The notes under the pieces were generated by a model. That model was not told the origin of the DNA and did not search any database. It saw nothing but the letters and a program-made list of their open reading frames with translations. From Acidobacteriaceae bacterium KBS 89 (GTDB taxonomy: Bacteria; Acidobacteriota; Terriglobia; Terriglobales; Acidobacteriaceae), in contig KB906754.1 of assembly GCA_000381605.1 (NCBI GenBank), positions 1,013,147 to 1,077,146 of the forward strand: DNA of 64,000 bases. The letters run 5' to 3'. Numbering within the stretch: the stretch's first letter is position 1; every line of letters begins with the position of its first letter. The translations under genes were made by a program, and so were the position numbers. Positions 44,040-52,911 of this stretch are shown here, in pieces.

Positions 44040-47033
44040 CTATGTGTCGAGGCCAAGCCATCTCTCGTCGGTTTGTGCAAGCAGAGCCGTAGAGTGGTCG
44101 TCGCTTATGTTGGGTCTACCTCCTGGCCATTCCCCTATAGGCGAATGCGGCAGTTTTCTTAGCCAATACACATAGCGTTCACGATATTCACTTGTTTGAA
44201 AGGACATAAAGTCCCTTGCGATCATTTGCCGAGTCAGTGACGTTGACTGAGTTGCAGTAGTCATATGGCGTTTATCTTCGTATTTTCTCTTCAATGACCG
44301 AAAAATACCATTGATCACGCTGCCTACTCCAAGCAGGAAGACCGCGCCTATCAAAACGTAAATAACTGTCTCCAAAACCGGAAAATGGTTCTTCAACCAA
44401 ACGAATGAATATATTACCGCTGCGTAAGCCATCATGCCAATGATTCCGTAGCCGACTCTTGGCAGAAGACGACGCATGTCATTCTTTGATAGTGACAAGA
44501 CAATCAGCCACGGAAAAATCATCGCCGCGAAAATAGTATAGAAAATAATTGTTAAGGCAAAATGGTTTCGAAACATGGCCATTCCAAGATTCCACCAATG
44601 TGGAGTAAGGAAAATGGATGAAGATATCCCACGCTCATGAAAAAACAAGTGTGTAATAAAAGGAATTAATAAAAATAATGAACATTGTAACCTAATGGTA
44701 AATAAAAATTTCTTCGATAGGTTGGCCCCAAGCAAACCCGGGAGTAACCAAAAACAACACCCGACAATCACGACCGCCGGACTCGCGATCGAACAGATTA
44801 TTATTCCCAAACAGAGTAGCTTTGCATCGAGAACGCAGCACGTCCAATAGCTTCGGATTTTCCGGAAACCATCTGACAAGGACAAGGAAAATCCAATCTC
44901 TTTGGATCTTCTAATCACCTCTGAGACTTCTATTGAGCTTAAATAGGAACGCAATTTGGCCTCCAAGCTCTCATCTACGCTTTTCAAGTTTCGACAAGCT
45001 TTAAGCGCGGTCTCGCTCAGCCAGGGGTTACCAATACTAAATGCCGCCTGAAATATCGAGCTTGTTCTAGATGATTCCGCCAATCCGCACGCTTCTAGGG
45101 CCAGTTTTGCAGCTAGGATATCGGATCGAGGGCGTATTCTGCGTTGAATATAGTCCGCGAGTTCCTCCCTAAATTCTAAGGCATCTAATCTGGTCCCAAA
45201 TGCATCCCGCAAAAATCTTAAACAGTGCACCGCAACTAGATGGTCGTTAGTCGTACTTGTTTCCTCCAAAGCGTCGATTCTCTGAATCTGTTCCCAACAG
45301 AAATCGGCGATTTCCCTGACATTTTCGTTTTGACCAACTTCGCAATAAAGGGCTAAAGCATCTCGATAGCGAGAATCCGTGGGGATCGAGCGAAGCGAAA
45401 TCGTCTGCGGGCTAACGATAAATCTTCGAGCTATGAAATACTCATTAATCCGTCGATGGACGAAGCTAAATCTTGGGTCTGCGAACGCACTCATTCGTGC
45501 CAGCCCCGCATATTTTAATAGCTGAGTTATCGCTTGAATAGGCAGGGACGGTAGCAATAGTTCAAGTTGTCTCACAGAAACCTCAAGCCCGATCTCCGGC
45601 GTGCTAAACATTATCCAAGCGATTTCGATAGCGCCGGAGAACACTTGGGTTGCGGTCAAGCCATACTCGGAGATTTTATCTTTCGAAGCTTCCAGCCGAG
45701 ATTCTATATAGCTCTCGTACATATTTACTTGCCGCTCAGGAAGTTCACCTCCGTGTAATTCTGCATACATCCGCAAGAGGGCAGCTGCAAATGGATTGCG
45801 TGCTATGGGTACAAGTTCGCTCCTTTCAGTAAATAAACGTTCTACAGTTGACTCCCGCATTTTGGCCGATCGCATTAGGGCCTCATGAATGCGCGAATCT
45901 GAAAACGGTCGCACTTCGAACGTCGCTACCATCTCTTTAGCGAGCTTAGGACGCCTGTAAAAACGCGAAGAGACGATCCCTCGTCCAGAATCTTGGCTCA
46001 CCAAAAATTCGACGATGACCCCTGAAAGGCTTTGAATCAGCCAAGACGCTTCAGTCGTATCCAAAACGGCCGAAATTTCATCGAACGAATCCAACAAGAA
46101 GAAAAATCGCCCGCGATCAAGCATTCGATCGAAGTACTCATCCAAAAATTGGTCGGCAAAAAGTGATTGTCCTTTGAGAGACGACAGAGCAAATGCTCTA
46201 AACTCTTTTATGGAAGGTGGATCTGCCTCCGTCCACTCCCGCTTTGGCATCCATTCCTTCAAATTGACGTAAATCGGTACCCTACCTGTGCGTTTGACTT
46301 CTCTAAGCAAGTCCTTCGCCAGTTTTCGAAGTGCGATGCTCTTACCCGCACCCGGATCTCCAAGAACTAAAACGATGCGGGCTCGTTGCTCAGTCTTTAG
46401 CGCTTGCATCAGATCGACTATTTTTTTTGAGGACGACCTTGTACCGCTAATTTCAACCTCTGCTTCAAGAGGAGAGAAGAAATAGTCATCCCATTTAGTC
46501 TCATTGTCCAACGTCGTTAATCTGGCCAATAATATCTCGGAGAACCGTCGTAGTTGCTCTTTGTAAGCTTGTTCTGGGAAGTCATCGCTGAGTTTTTTGG
46601 GATGAGTCTTCATTGCCGTGCGATCCCCGCTGAATCGATTGGCGATGTAGACTCCAATAAGCGTGAAACCCATGACTGAAGCTGTCGTAAATCGGCTGAA
46701 TGCCAACACCTTGCCTTCATCTACGTTGCTATGACCCAATAGCTTGAGTAAGAAGGTTGTTACAGGTTTCGATTCTGAATGATGCTCTAGAATTGCCAAC
46801 GCTACGGCCGAGATGACCGCTAATGAACTTTTTATCGGTTTCTCGTTTTCGGGCGCCCAAAGCGGTTTTGTCAACCAGAGCACGCCGATTATCAAGACAA
46901 TAACGAGAACTGCAGTGAGGTAGCCCCCAACTAAGAAAGCAGCCAAAGCTCCGACAATTACAATGACAAGAAGAAGAGCTACAGTTTTATGAGCGCTCTT
47001 CATGGATGAAAATGAATCCGTCGAGAAGACCAT
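44040..47033 (-). CDS. membrane-embedded NACHT-family STAND NTPase
   Basis: A 997-residue protein. Two N-terminal membrane helices (about 16-56: TVALLLVIVIVGALAAFLVG) and further hydrophobic segments near 118-131 precede an NTPase with Walker A GDPGAGKS (225-232, Lys231) and a NACHT-type Walker B FFFLLDSFDE (310-319, Asp315, Asp318, Glu319), then an SSRFYRRP sensor-like segment and a helical C-terminal region (about 430-720). The last 250 residues hold at least five more hydrophobic helices (LLCLGIIICSIASPAVVIVG onward). It resembles bacterial NACHT/Avs-type immune NTPases in layout, with a membrane-perturbing or anchoring part. It is AT-richer than the neighbours and has no obvious operon partner. 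Confidence 0.85.
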   Translation of the reverse strand: MVFSTDSFSSMKSAHKTVALLLVIVIVGALAAFLVGGYLTAVLVIVLIIGVLWLTKPLWAPENEKPIKSSLAVISAVALAILEHHSESKPVTTFLLKLLGHSNVDEGKVLAFSRFTTASVMGFTLIGVYIANRFSGDRTAMKTHPKKLSDDFPEQAYKEQLRRFSEILLARLTTLDNETKWDDYFFSPLEAEVEISGTRSSSKKIVDLMQALKTEQRARIVLVLGDPGAGKSIALRKLAKDLLREVKRTGRVPIYVNLKEWMPKREWTEADPPSIKEFRAFALSSLKGQSLFADQFLDEYFDRMLDRGRFFFLLDSFDEISAVLDTTEASWLIQSLSGVIVEFLVSQDSGRGIVSSRFYRRPKLAKEMVATFEVRPFSDSRIHEALMRSAKMRESTVERLFTERSELVPIARNPFAAALLRMYAELHGGELPERQVNMYESYIESRLEASKDKISEYGLTATQVFSGAIEIAWIMFSTPEIGLEVSVRQLELLLPSLPIQAITQLLKYAGLARMSAFADPRFSFVHRRINEYFIARRFIVSPQTISLRSIPTDSRYRDALALYCEVGQNENVREIADFCWEQIQRIDALEETSTTNDHLVAVHCLRFLRDAFGTRLDALEFREELADYIQRRIRPRSDILAAKLALEACGLAESSRTSSIFQAAFSIGNPWLSETALKACRNLKSVDESLEAKLRSYLSSIEVSEVIRRSKEIGFSLSLSDGFRKIRSYWTCCVLDAKLLCLGIIICSIASPAVVIVGCCFWLLPGLLGANLSKKFLFTIRLQCSLFLLIPFITHLFFHERGISSSIFLTPHWWNLGMAMFRNHFALTIIFYTIFAAMIFPWLIVLSLSKNDMRRLLPRVGYGIIGMMAYAAVIYSFVWLKNHFPVLETVIYVLIGAVFLLGVGSVINGIFRSLKRKYEDKRHMTTATQSTSLTRQMIARDFMSFQTSEYRERYVYWLRKLPHSPIGEWPGGRPNISDDHSTALLAQTDERWLGLDT

Positions 47034-47300
47034 GCGATCCCGCTTTCTTTCACTGGGTGGAGAACCATGTTCCTGTGTTCATACTTGGAGGCCTCGAAGA
47101 TACACGAAACCAAATTTCGGAACAAGCGGATTAGGAGCGATCTGTGCCCGTGTCTTCGGGCATGACATCGCACGGATTGTGGCTGACTGGAACAACTTCA
47201 AGACAACAAAGAAACAGGTGTTGTGTTCTTCTGCCGTGTTTCCTGCGGCGAACGTTGTGTGGTCGCGCCGCGCACAATGCTAGAAGGGATCCGCATTGAG
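47034..47300. other. gap behind the NACHT gene's start
   Basis: Upstream of the NACHT start (47033) and downstream of the cupin remnant; holds the NACHT promoter region. No gene seen. Confidence 0.4.
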
Positions 47301-47668
47301 TTATCGTGCCGGGGTGAGGCCGTGGCGGCGCATGACTTCGGCGAGGGCATTGGGGTCGGGCGGGGTTGGGGGGACAGAGGTGGCTGCGGCTTTGGCGATG
47401 GTGGCGATTTCTAGGAAGTAGTCCGGGGTGAGGATGCCGGGGCTGACGATTGCCAGCGTCTTTGATGGGGGCGGAGTGGAGGTTGTCGAAGGTGGACCGC
47501 TCCCAGTGGGATATCGAGGGACGCAAAGAGCGCGTCGCCGGGCCGATCTCGATTTTGCGTCCTTCGAGCGTGAAGGTGATGACGCGTTTGATGCCGTAGA
47601 TGGTCTCCTCGCAGGCGTCTTGGCTGTTGGCGATGGGAAGGTTGGCTTTACCTTATCCGGCATATGAA
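47301..47668 (-). pseudogene. broken cupin-domain gene (copy 1)
   Basis: Minus-strand similarity to the cupin gene at 50431 runs throughout this segment, but the frame shifts. The first part reads DACEETIYGIKRVITFTLEG, the equivalent of the intact DAYEETIYGIEGVITFTLEG, only in another frame from the C-terminal part (SKTLAIVSPGILTPDYFLEI, then TPPDPNALAEVMRRHGLTPA). The amino-terminal 50 residues of the intact protein are missing. It keeps a six-G run where the 50431 copy has five. A degraded duplicate. Confidence 0.7.
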
Positions 47669-47754
47669 TTTGACCTTCGTGCGATCGAAATCCACAGTCG
47701 CGCCTGGGCACAACTTGTCCGATGATCCCCGCATCAAGTCAGCAGGGGGTACTT

Positions 47755-48315
47755 ATGGACCAGAAAACCCTGATTGCGATCATCGTCGTGGTGGTTGCCG
47801 TCATCGTCATCGCCGCAGCGTTCCTTTACGAGCGTCGTCGTAAGAGCGAGCGTCTCAAACAAACATTTGGTTCCGAATATGACCGGGTCGCGCGTCAGCT
47901 TGGAGACCCGCAGCGTGCCGAAACCGTTCTCGCTGCAAGAGAAAAACGTGTCTCTCAGCTGAAACTCCGCACCCTGCCTGCAACCGAGCAGGAGAGATAT
48001 GTTCAGCAGTGGACTTTTGTTCAGAAGCAGTTCGTCGACGATCCTCGAGGCGCTGTGAATGAAGCCGACCGGCTGGTCACCGATGTTATGAATGCACGTG
48101 GATATCCGATGAGCGAGTTCGATCAACGTGCGGACGACATCTCGGTTCACTATCCGAATACTGTCGGAAACTATCGCGCGGCTCATGACATCGTTCTGCG
48201 TCATGGCAAAGGCCAATCGAGCACAGAGGACCTTCGCAAGGCCATGGTGCACTTCCGTTCCCTGTTCGATGAACTGCTTGGCGCTACGAGCGCGACTCAC
48301 AAGGAGGTAGCATGA
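47755..48315 (+). CDS. single-pass membrane protein with conserved C-terminal domain
   Basis: Start ATG 47755, with AGGGGG upstream; the frame further back is not supported. A single N-terminal membrane helix (LIAIIVVVVAVIVIAAAFLY) is followed by basic and coiled residues, then a domain (QQWTFVQKQFVDDPRGAVNE to SSTEDLRKAMVHFRSLFDEL) that is shared with the next gene. The stop overlaps the next start by four bases. Likely an inner-membrane member of a two-protein unit; function unknown. Confidence 0.75.
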   Translation: MDQKTLIAIIVVVVAVIVIAAAFLYERRRKSERLKQTFGSEYDRVARQLGDPQRAETVLAAREKRVSQLKLRTLPATEQERYVQQWTFVQKQFVDDPRGAVNEADRLVTDVMNARGYPMSEFDQRADDISVHYPNTVGNYRAAHDIVLRHGKGQSSTEDLRKAMVHFRSLFDELLGATSATHKEVA

Positions 48316-48851
48316 TCGGTGAAGTTCGAGAAGAACCAAATCTTTCCACCGCAGAGATTGCCAACCCAGTAACTCCGAGAACGCAATACCAGAACAGAAA
48401 CAGCTCGACGGACGTTGCGGTATTGGATAACGAAGTAGCGGATAACGCACGCAGTTTAGAGCCGCGGAACCTGGAACCACGGAGCGTAGAGCCACGGAGC
48501 GTGGAACCACGGAATGTGGAACCACGGAACGTTGAAGGGACTCGAGCGCTCGTTCCAGAGCAGACGATCCAGAACGATCGGCCAACTCAACTCTTTCCGG
48601 ACAACGAACTGAATGATCTTCGCGCACGTTGGGATAAGGCCCAGATCGGATTCGTCGACGAGCCGCGCGCCGCAGTTGAACAAGCAGATAGTCTGGTGGC
48701 GACCGTCGTCAAGCGTATCGCAGAACAGTTCGCGGCGGAACGTGCTGAACTGGAACATCAGTGGGATCGCGGGGATAACGTCTCAACCGAAGACCTGAGA
48801 CAAGCATTGCGGAGGTATCGTTCGTTCTTTGACCGCCTGCTGGCGTTCTAA
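48312..48851 (+). CDS. soluble partner protein with EPR[NS][LV] tandem repeat
   Basis: The 179-residue protein starts within the ATGA overlap at 48312. Its N-terminal 50 residues are disordered, followed by five 5-residue units EPR(N/S)(L/V) encoded by a perfect-phase 15-bp tandem repeat (48459-48533). The C-terminal domain (RWDKAQIGFVDEPRAAVEQA to VSTEDLRQALRRYRSFFDRL) is homologous to the C-terminal domain of the upstream membrane protein. The repeat is a flexible linker and may vary in copy number between strains. Function unknown. Confidence 0.75.
   Translation: MIGEVREEPNLSTAEIANPVTPRTQYQNRNSSTDVAVLDNEVADNARSLEPRNLEPRSVEPRSVEPRNVEPRNVEGTRALVPEQTIQNDRPTQLFPDNELNDLRARWDKAQIGFVDEPRAAVEQADSLVATVVKRIAEQFAAERAELEHQWDRGDNVSTEDLRQALRRYRSFFDRLLAF
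48459..48533 (+). repeat. five 15-bp in-frame tandem units encoding EPR(N/S)(L/V)
   Basis: Units such as GAACCACGGAGCGTA, with GA(A/G)CC(A/G)CGGA(A/G)(C/T)(G/C)T(A/G/T)-type variation. Whole-codon unit length means copy-number change keeps the frame. Confidence 0.85.
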
Positions 48852-48881
48852 GCGTCGGCAGCGTCCGTTCCAGTGATGACA

Positions 48882-48921
48882 GGCCCATCCTAGCGACTCC
48901 ATTTTGTCGCCGGGATGGGCC
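48882..48921 (+). terminator. hairpin after the two-gene unit
   Basis: GGCCCATCC (48882-48890) pairs with GGATGGGCC (48913-48921), with an inner CGAC/GTCG pairing. It lies 30 bases past the stop; the following bases are not a strong T tract. Confidence 0.6.
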
Positions 48922-48989
48922 GCTTTGCGTGCATTCGCGGTGGCTCGGATCTGAGGGAACTACAACTATCCCTGTTATGGGGCGGGGAG

Positions 48990-49029
48990 TTCGATTTTGC
49001 CGTCCTTCGAGTGTGAAGGTGATGATGCC
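48990..49029 (-). pseudogene. 40-bp remnant of the cupin gene
   Basis: The plus-strand stretch TTCGATTTTGCCGTCCTTCG to GATGATGCC corresponds to the middle of the cupin gene (50653-50691), with one inserted base and a few substitutions. Nothing else of the gene remains nearby. Likely the third copy, almost fully eroded. Confidence 0.5.
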
Positions 49030-49147
49030 CGCTCAAACCCCCTGGCAAAATATCAGTCGCCCGGAGCTACTTCGTAATCACTTCTTTTCCTGCGGTATAT
49101 TCTCGTGTTAGCCGTCGGGGCCACTACCAGAAGGCGAGGAGAGCATC

Positions 49148-50374
49148 GTGATCAAACAGCGGCGCTTCACAGCTCGATCATTTCGTTCCTTCGCTGCAAT
49201 ACTCTTTCTCTTATCTTTCCAGTCCACAGTTTCATTCGCTCAAAAAGGTGCACTGCTGGATCAAGGCGGGACGGTTTTCAATGTGAAGGCCTTCGGAGCC
49301 ACGGGAGAGGGCACGGCAGATGACACGGCCGCGGCGCAAAGAGCAATTGACGCTGCAACCAAAGCCGGCGGCGGTGTCGTTTACTTTCCCGCAGGTCGCT
49401 ATATTTTGAACGGCACTCTCGAGGACAACCGCGTAGACCTGGTTTCTCTGGCAGGTTCTGGAATGGCCAGCCGCTTGATCATTAAGAGCAAGCTTGGAGT
49501 TTTGCTTGGCTCGACCGACCCTGCTGTTGCGGAATCGGGCTATCATAGTGGCCGAATCCAGGATTTGTTTATCCATTGTGCCGATCGGGCAGACAGCACT
49601 GCAGTTCGGATGACCGATATGATCGGCCCACCCGCGCTGAGTGATTTGACAATCGGTAATTGCGACCAAGGATTCGATATCATTAATAAAGCCCGCTGGA
49701 CGGAGCGTTTGGTTGCCACCAACATCACCGATTACTACAACAACCACCTCTTCCACTACGACCAAAATCCTAAGATTAAGACCAACTCCTACGGATACGG
49801 AACGTACGGCATCTACGTCAACAAATCTGCTGGGCAGGACGTGTTTTACCTGACTGGCGGAGCCTATCTTTACCACAGTAGCTTTATTGTCAAAGGGAAT
49901 GTCGACGGCGATGCGAAAAAAGGGGCATCGATCTTCTACGTCGAGGGGGCTTCAGGGGAGCCTTGCCCAGGAGCAGCATTTAACGTCATGGACATATCTG
50001 TCGAGGGCAGCTTTTATTCCGTTGTCAAAGCAAGGGGTGGCGGATGCAGTGGCGGTTCTACGGGCAATGCCTTGGTCAGTGGAATCGGATTCATTAGTGC
50101 GGTCGGATCTACGCCGGGAGATAATAGCTTCATTAGTGAACCGCAAAATGCCTCGTATCTTGCAGGCACTTTTACTGCCACGAATTCGTCTTCTGACTCA
50201 GTCAAGGCAGTCAACGCAACGCCGACATCGAAGTGCTATGTTCAGCCCACAAATGCAATTGCGGCAAATGCCATTGTCGGAACTTATGTAAGTGGAACAA
50301 ATTGGCAAAGCGTTACGATCAGCCATCCATCAACTGCCAATAAGGGCCAGTATCAGATCTGGTGCACTCCATAG
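49148..50374 (+). CDS. secreted pectate lyase-superfamily beta-helix protein
   Basis: GTG start at 49148 after GGAG. The signal peptide is AAILFLLSFQSTVSFAQ. The mature protein opens with the Pectate_lyase_3 motif FNVKAFGATGEGTADDTAAAQ and FPAGRYILNGTL, typical of polysaccharide-lyase-like right-handed beta-helices. Repeated aromatic/Asn-rich turns (SYGYGTYGIYVNKSAGQDVF) build later coils. A likely exo-acting carbohydrate enzyme or attachment protein; no catalytic residues identified. Cysteines near the C-terminus (GGGCSGG, TSKCYVQ) may form a disulphide. Confidence 0.8.
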   Translation: MIKQRRFTARSFRSFAAILFLLSFQSTVSFAQKGALLDQGGTVFNVKAFGATGEGTADDTAAAQRAIDAATKAGGGVVYFPAGRYILNGTLEDNRVDLVSLAGSGMASRLIIKSKLGVLLGSTDPAVAESGYHSGRIQDLFIHCADRADSTAVRMTDMIGPPALSDLTIGNCDQGFDIINKARWTERLVATNITDYYNNHLFHYDQNPKIKTNSYGYGTYGIYVNKSAGQDVFYLTGGAYLYHSSFIVKGNVDGDAKKGASIFYVEGASGEPCPGAAFNVMDISVEGSFYSVVKARGGGCSGGSTGNALVSGIGFISAVGSTPGDNSFISEPQNASYLAGTFTATNSSSDSVKAVNATPTSKCYVQPTNAIAANAIVGTYVSGTNWQSVTISHPSTANKGQYQIWCTP

Positions 50375-50430
50375 GCAGGCCCGATGGAATAACCTGCCGA
50401 AGCTAGCCACTATTTTTTACGGAGCCGGGG

Positions 50431-50877
50431 TTAAACCGTGGCGACGCATGACATCGGCGAGGGCTTTGGGGTCGGGTGGGGTTGGGGGATGGAGGTGGCT
50501 GCGGCTTTGGCGATGGTGGCGATTTCGCGGAAGTAGTCCGGGGTGAGGATGCCGGGGCTGATGATGGCGAGCGTCTTGGATGTGGCGGAGTGGAGGTTGT
50601 CGAAGCGGTGGACCGCTCCGCGAGGGATGCAGAGCGCGTCGCCGGGGCCGATTTCGATTTTGCGTCCTTCGAGGGTGAAGGTGATGACGCCTTCGATGCC
50701 GTAGATGGTCTCCTCGTAGGCGTCGTGGCTGTGGGCGATGGGCACTTTGGCTCCGGCGGGGACGTCGAGCTCGAAGATGGCGACGGAGCCTCCGGAGTCC
50801 TTGCCTTCGACGAGGAAGCGAACTGCCAATTGCCCCATCCTTATCTCTTCGCGTGTGCTGGTTGACCTGTCTGTCAT
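50431..50877 (-). CDS. cupin-domain protein with frameshifted C-terminus (copy 2)
   Basis: Start ATG 50877 with a GAGGG ribosome site six bases upstream. The cupin fold is intact: HSHDAYEETIYGIEGVITFT with two His and a Glu for metal binding, and PRGAVHRFDN with the third His. After residue about 128 the sequence changes character (SIPQPHPTPKPSPM). One extra base in the G run at 50484-50488 would restore an ending TPPDPKALADVMRRHGLTPA with a stop at 50417, as in copy 1 (47301). So a one-base deletion truncated or altered the tail. The core may still work. Confidence 0.75.
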   Translation of the reverse strand: MTDRSTSTREEIRMGQLAVRFLVEGKDSGGSVAIFELDVPAGAKVPIAHSHDAYEETIYGIEGVITFTLEGRKIEIGPGDALCIPRGAVHRFDNLHSATSKTLAIISPGILTPDYFREIATIAKAAATSIPQPHPTPKPSPMSCVATV

Positions 50878-51192
50878 GAATGCCCTCTTTCCTTCGAGAG
50901 CATACCTTGGGCACCACTTTTCGCCCCTACCTTTTTTGAAGCGATACTAGTTCTCCTGTTCTGCTGGGTTTTTTCCTGGCGGGTGGCCCGCATCTGTCCG
51001 GGCAAACAGCAAGCGGGTGCCCCGATCTTCGCGAAGTGCGCGATCTTGCACCTACGCTCCTTCGCCTGCCCCCTATGGGGTATTTCGCTCTGAAGGGATA
51101 GGCGTAATGTTTGTGCTTAGAGTTCAGGTTGGATTGGTCGTTCCTGTACTGGGCTGTGTGCGGCTCAGAACAGATAAGACCAAGGGGGCAGC
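50878..51192. other. gap with GC-rich, repeat-like sequence
   Basis: Divergent promoter region of the cupin gene and the small membrane gene. A stretch around 51000 has GTGGCCCGC, GGGTGCCCCG and CTTCGCGAAG (51031-51040, palindrome), reminiscent of lineage-specific intergenic repeats. No gene found. Confidence 0.35.
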
Positions 51193-51339
51193 ATGATTAC
51201 TTTAGCTGTAGGAGTTCTGATTACGGTAATTCTTCTGGTTGGCTTTGGTTTTCTCTCGACCGCATCGAATGGGTGGTTTTTCAAATACCGGAAACCACAC
51301 GATACCCTGGCCTCGGCAGACAAGAGCGAGAGCCGATAG
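51193..51339 (+). CDS. 48-residue single-pass membrane protein
   Basis: ATG 51193 follows AAGGGGG by five bases. The product begins MITLAVGVLITVILLVGFGF, one transmembrane helix, and continues STASNGWFFKYRKPHDTLAS to a charged C-terminus. Its topology is probably N-out, C-in, or the reverse. It has no homologue I recognise. Such short membrane proteins often modulate larger membrane complexes, but there is no evidence for a partner here. Confidence 0.55.
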   Translation: MITLAVGVLITVILLVGFGFLSTASNGWFFKYRKPHDTLASADKSESR

Positions 51340-51443
51340 AAGGCGATGACCACTTCGTCACCTTCGGCAGTTACCGGTTCTCCTGCGACGTGAGTACGTG
51401 TAGCGCTCGACGCCGCAGGTGGATTGAACCGGGTGCGTCAGGC

Positions 51444-51908
51444 TCAACAACAGGACGTAATATTCACCGCAAAGCGACGACCGCTGACAAGGGCGGGATT
51501 GAAGCCAAACCTCGCATTCCAGGTGTGGAAGAGAGGGTGGTCCTGCTCGGACATTTGTGGGCCGTCCATCTTTCCGGTGGCCACAACGATCTCCTTGGTG
51601 GGGTTGGCGTTGTCCCGGTAGAAGACCTGAGCGGTAATGTGCCAGACGTCTTTGGTGTGGGTGAAGTGGGTGCAGACCTGGCTGTTGAGGATGATGAAGT
51701 TTCCTGAGACGTGGAGGGAGGCCTGCTTCAGTTCGCAGTCGCCGAGCTTCCAATCTTCAATGTTGACGACGCCGTCGTGGTTGAACTCGTAGGAGCGGGT
51801 GCTGGAGCTGCAACCGGCAAGGGCAATGCGCGGTACAAAGACGACAGCAGCCAATCCGCTGGTGGCTGCAACGGCCTTTTTGACAAACACTCGTCGTGTG
51901 GTGGACAT
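51444..51908 (-). CDS. Tat-exported lipoprotein, hypothetical
   Basis: The 154-residue product starts at ATG 51908, seven bases after AGGAGA. A twin-arginine signal TTRRVFVKKA is followed by a hydrophobic stretch and a clear lipobox LAGC (residues 30-33), so it is a Tat-translocated lipoprotein with Cys33 lipidated. The mature domain is a small beta-rich region (GVVNIEDWKLGDCELKQASL, then VCTHFTHTKDVWHITAQVF) and it ends in two cysteines. I do not recognise the family with confidence. Confidence 0.7.
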   Translation of the reverse strand: MSTTRRVFVKKAVAATSGLAAVVFVPRIALAGCSSSTRSYEFNHDGVVNIEDWKLGDCELKQASLHVSGNFIILNSQVCTHFTHTKDVWHITAQVFYRDNANPTKEIVVATGKMDGPQMSEQDHPLFHTWNARFGFNPALVSGRRFAVNITSCC

Positions 51909-52244
51909 GGTGGGTCTCCTGTTTGAGGTTTTGAATGGGGCCCGTGTCCTGGGAGTGGGAATCCCTGCAAGAACTGCATGGCGGCGACGCGTTGAGAGCC
52001 TCGAACGAAGAGCAGTCCAGGCTTCCCGGTTGGGTCGGCGCCCATTTCAATTTCCCGGCTCCGCGATGCCGCTCAATGGATGGCGGAGTCGTGTGTCTCC
52101 CACAGGTCGTTGCGGGGTTAGAACATATTACTCTCGTTCGGCGGTTTTTTTGCCGCTATGGCGGGGGTTCGCGGCATGAGTGAGGGAAAAGATCCTACAA
52201 TCCCATATGCGCTAAGAGATGCTCCCGAGAAGAGGAGAAAACAA
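51909..52244. other. divergent intergenic region
   Basis: Between the Tat lipoprotein and the plus-strand membrane protein. No convincing gene or repeat. Confidence 0.4.
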
Positions 52245-52775
52245 ATGACGGCCAAGGATCCGGCGGCACCTGGTTTCAAGGAGAAGGCGAAGGACGAGTT
52301 CAAGGACTTTCTGGTGATCGCAGGGTACTTGGCGTTCTTCTTCTGCGCGCTCTCGACCTACGGCATGCTGCTGCTGAAGAAGTATGACGTCAGTTATCTG
52401 AACTATGCGTTTGCGATCATCAATGCTCTGGTAATTGCCAAGGTGATCCTGATCGGCGAGATGGCGCACATGGGACGGAAGTACGAAGGGAGACTGCTGT
52501 ATCAATCGGTTTTGTACAAGGCGTTCGTGTTTGGGGTGCTGGTCTTCGCGTTTCACATTGTCGAGGAGTTTGTGAAGCGCCTGATTCACCACAAACCTAG
52601 TGGAACTGTCCTGGAGGAGATCAACCTCGACGAGGCGATCTCGCGGGCGATCGTCATTTTCTGCACGTTCCTTCCACTGTTCGCGTTCAGGGAGCTTCAC
52701 CGAGTGCTGGGCCACGGAAGGCTGCATGCGCTTTTTTTCAAACCGAGAGACGGCGGCGGGATCACCGGTTCTTGA
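52245..52775 (+). CDS. four-helix membrane protein, hypothetical
   Basis: Start ATG 52245, seven bases after GAGGAG; the frame before it adds no supporting feature. The 176-residue protein has four hydrophobic segments (FLVIAGYLAFFFCALSTYGM; LNYAFAIINALVIAKVILIG; KAFVFGVLVFAFHIVEEFV; AISRAIVIFCTFLPLFAFRE) and a charged C-terminus. It is an inner-membrane protein of unknown role. The intracellular loops are basic (GRKYEGR, KRLIHHK). Confidence 0.7.
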   Translation: MTAKDPAAPGFKEKAKDEFKDFLVIAGYLAFFFCALSTYGMLLLKKYDVSYLNYAFAIINALVIAKVILIGEMAHMGRKYEGRLLYQSVLYKAFVFGVLVFAFHIVEEFVKRLIHHKPSGTVLEEINLDEAISRAIVIFCTFLPLFAFRELHRVLGHGRLHALFFKPRDGGGITGS

Positions 52776-52911
52776 CAAAGAGTGAAATGAAAAATGACGC
52801 CAACATGACAATTCCCTGACAACACTCGCGGGGCAAACTCGGTACTCTTCAGCCTCAAGACAAAGGGCCCGCTTTCTGCGCCGAAACGCAGAAAGAGAAG
52901 AGTGAGATGAC

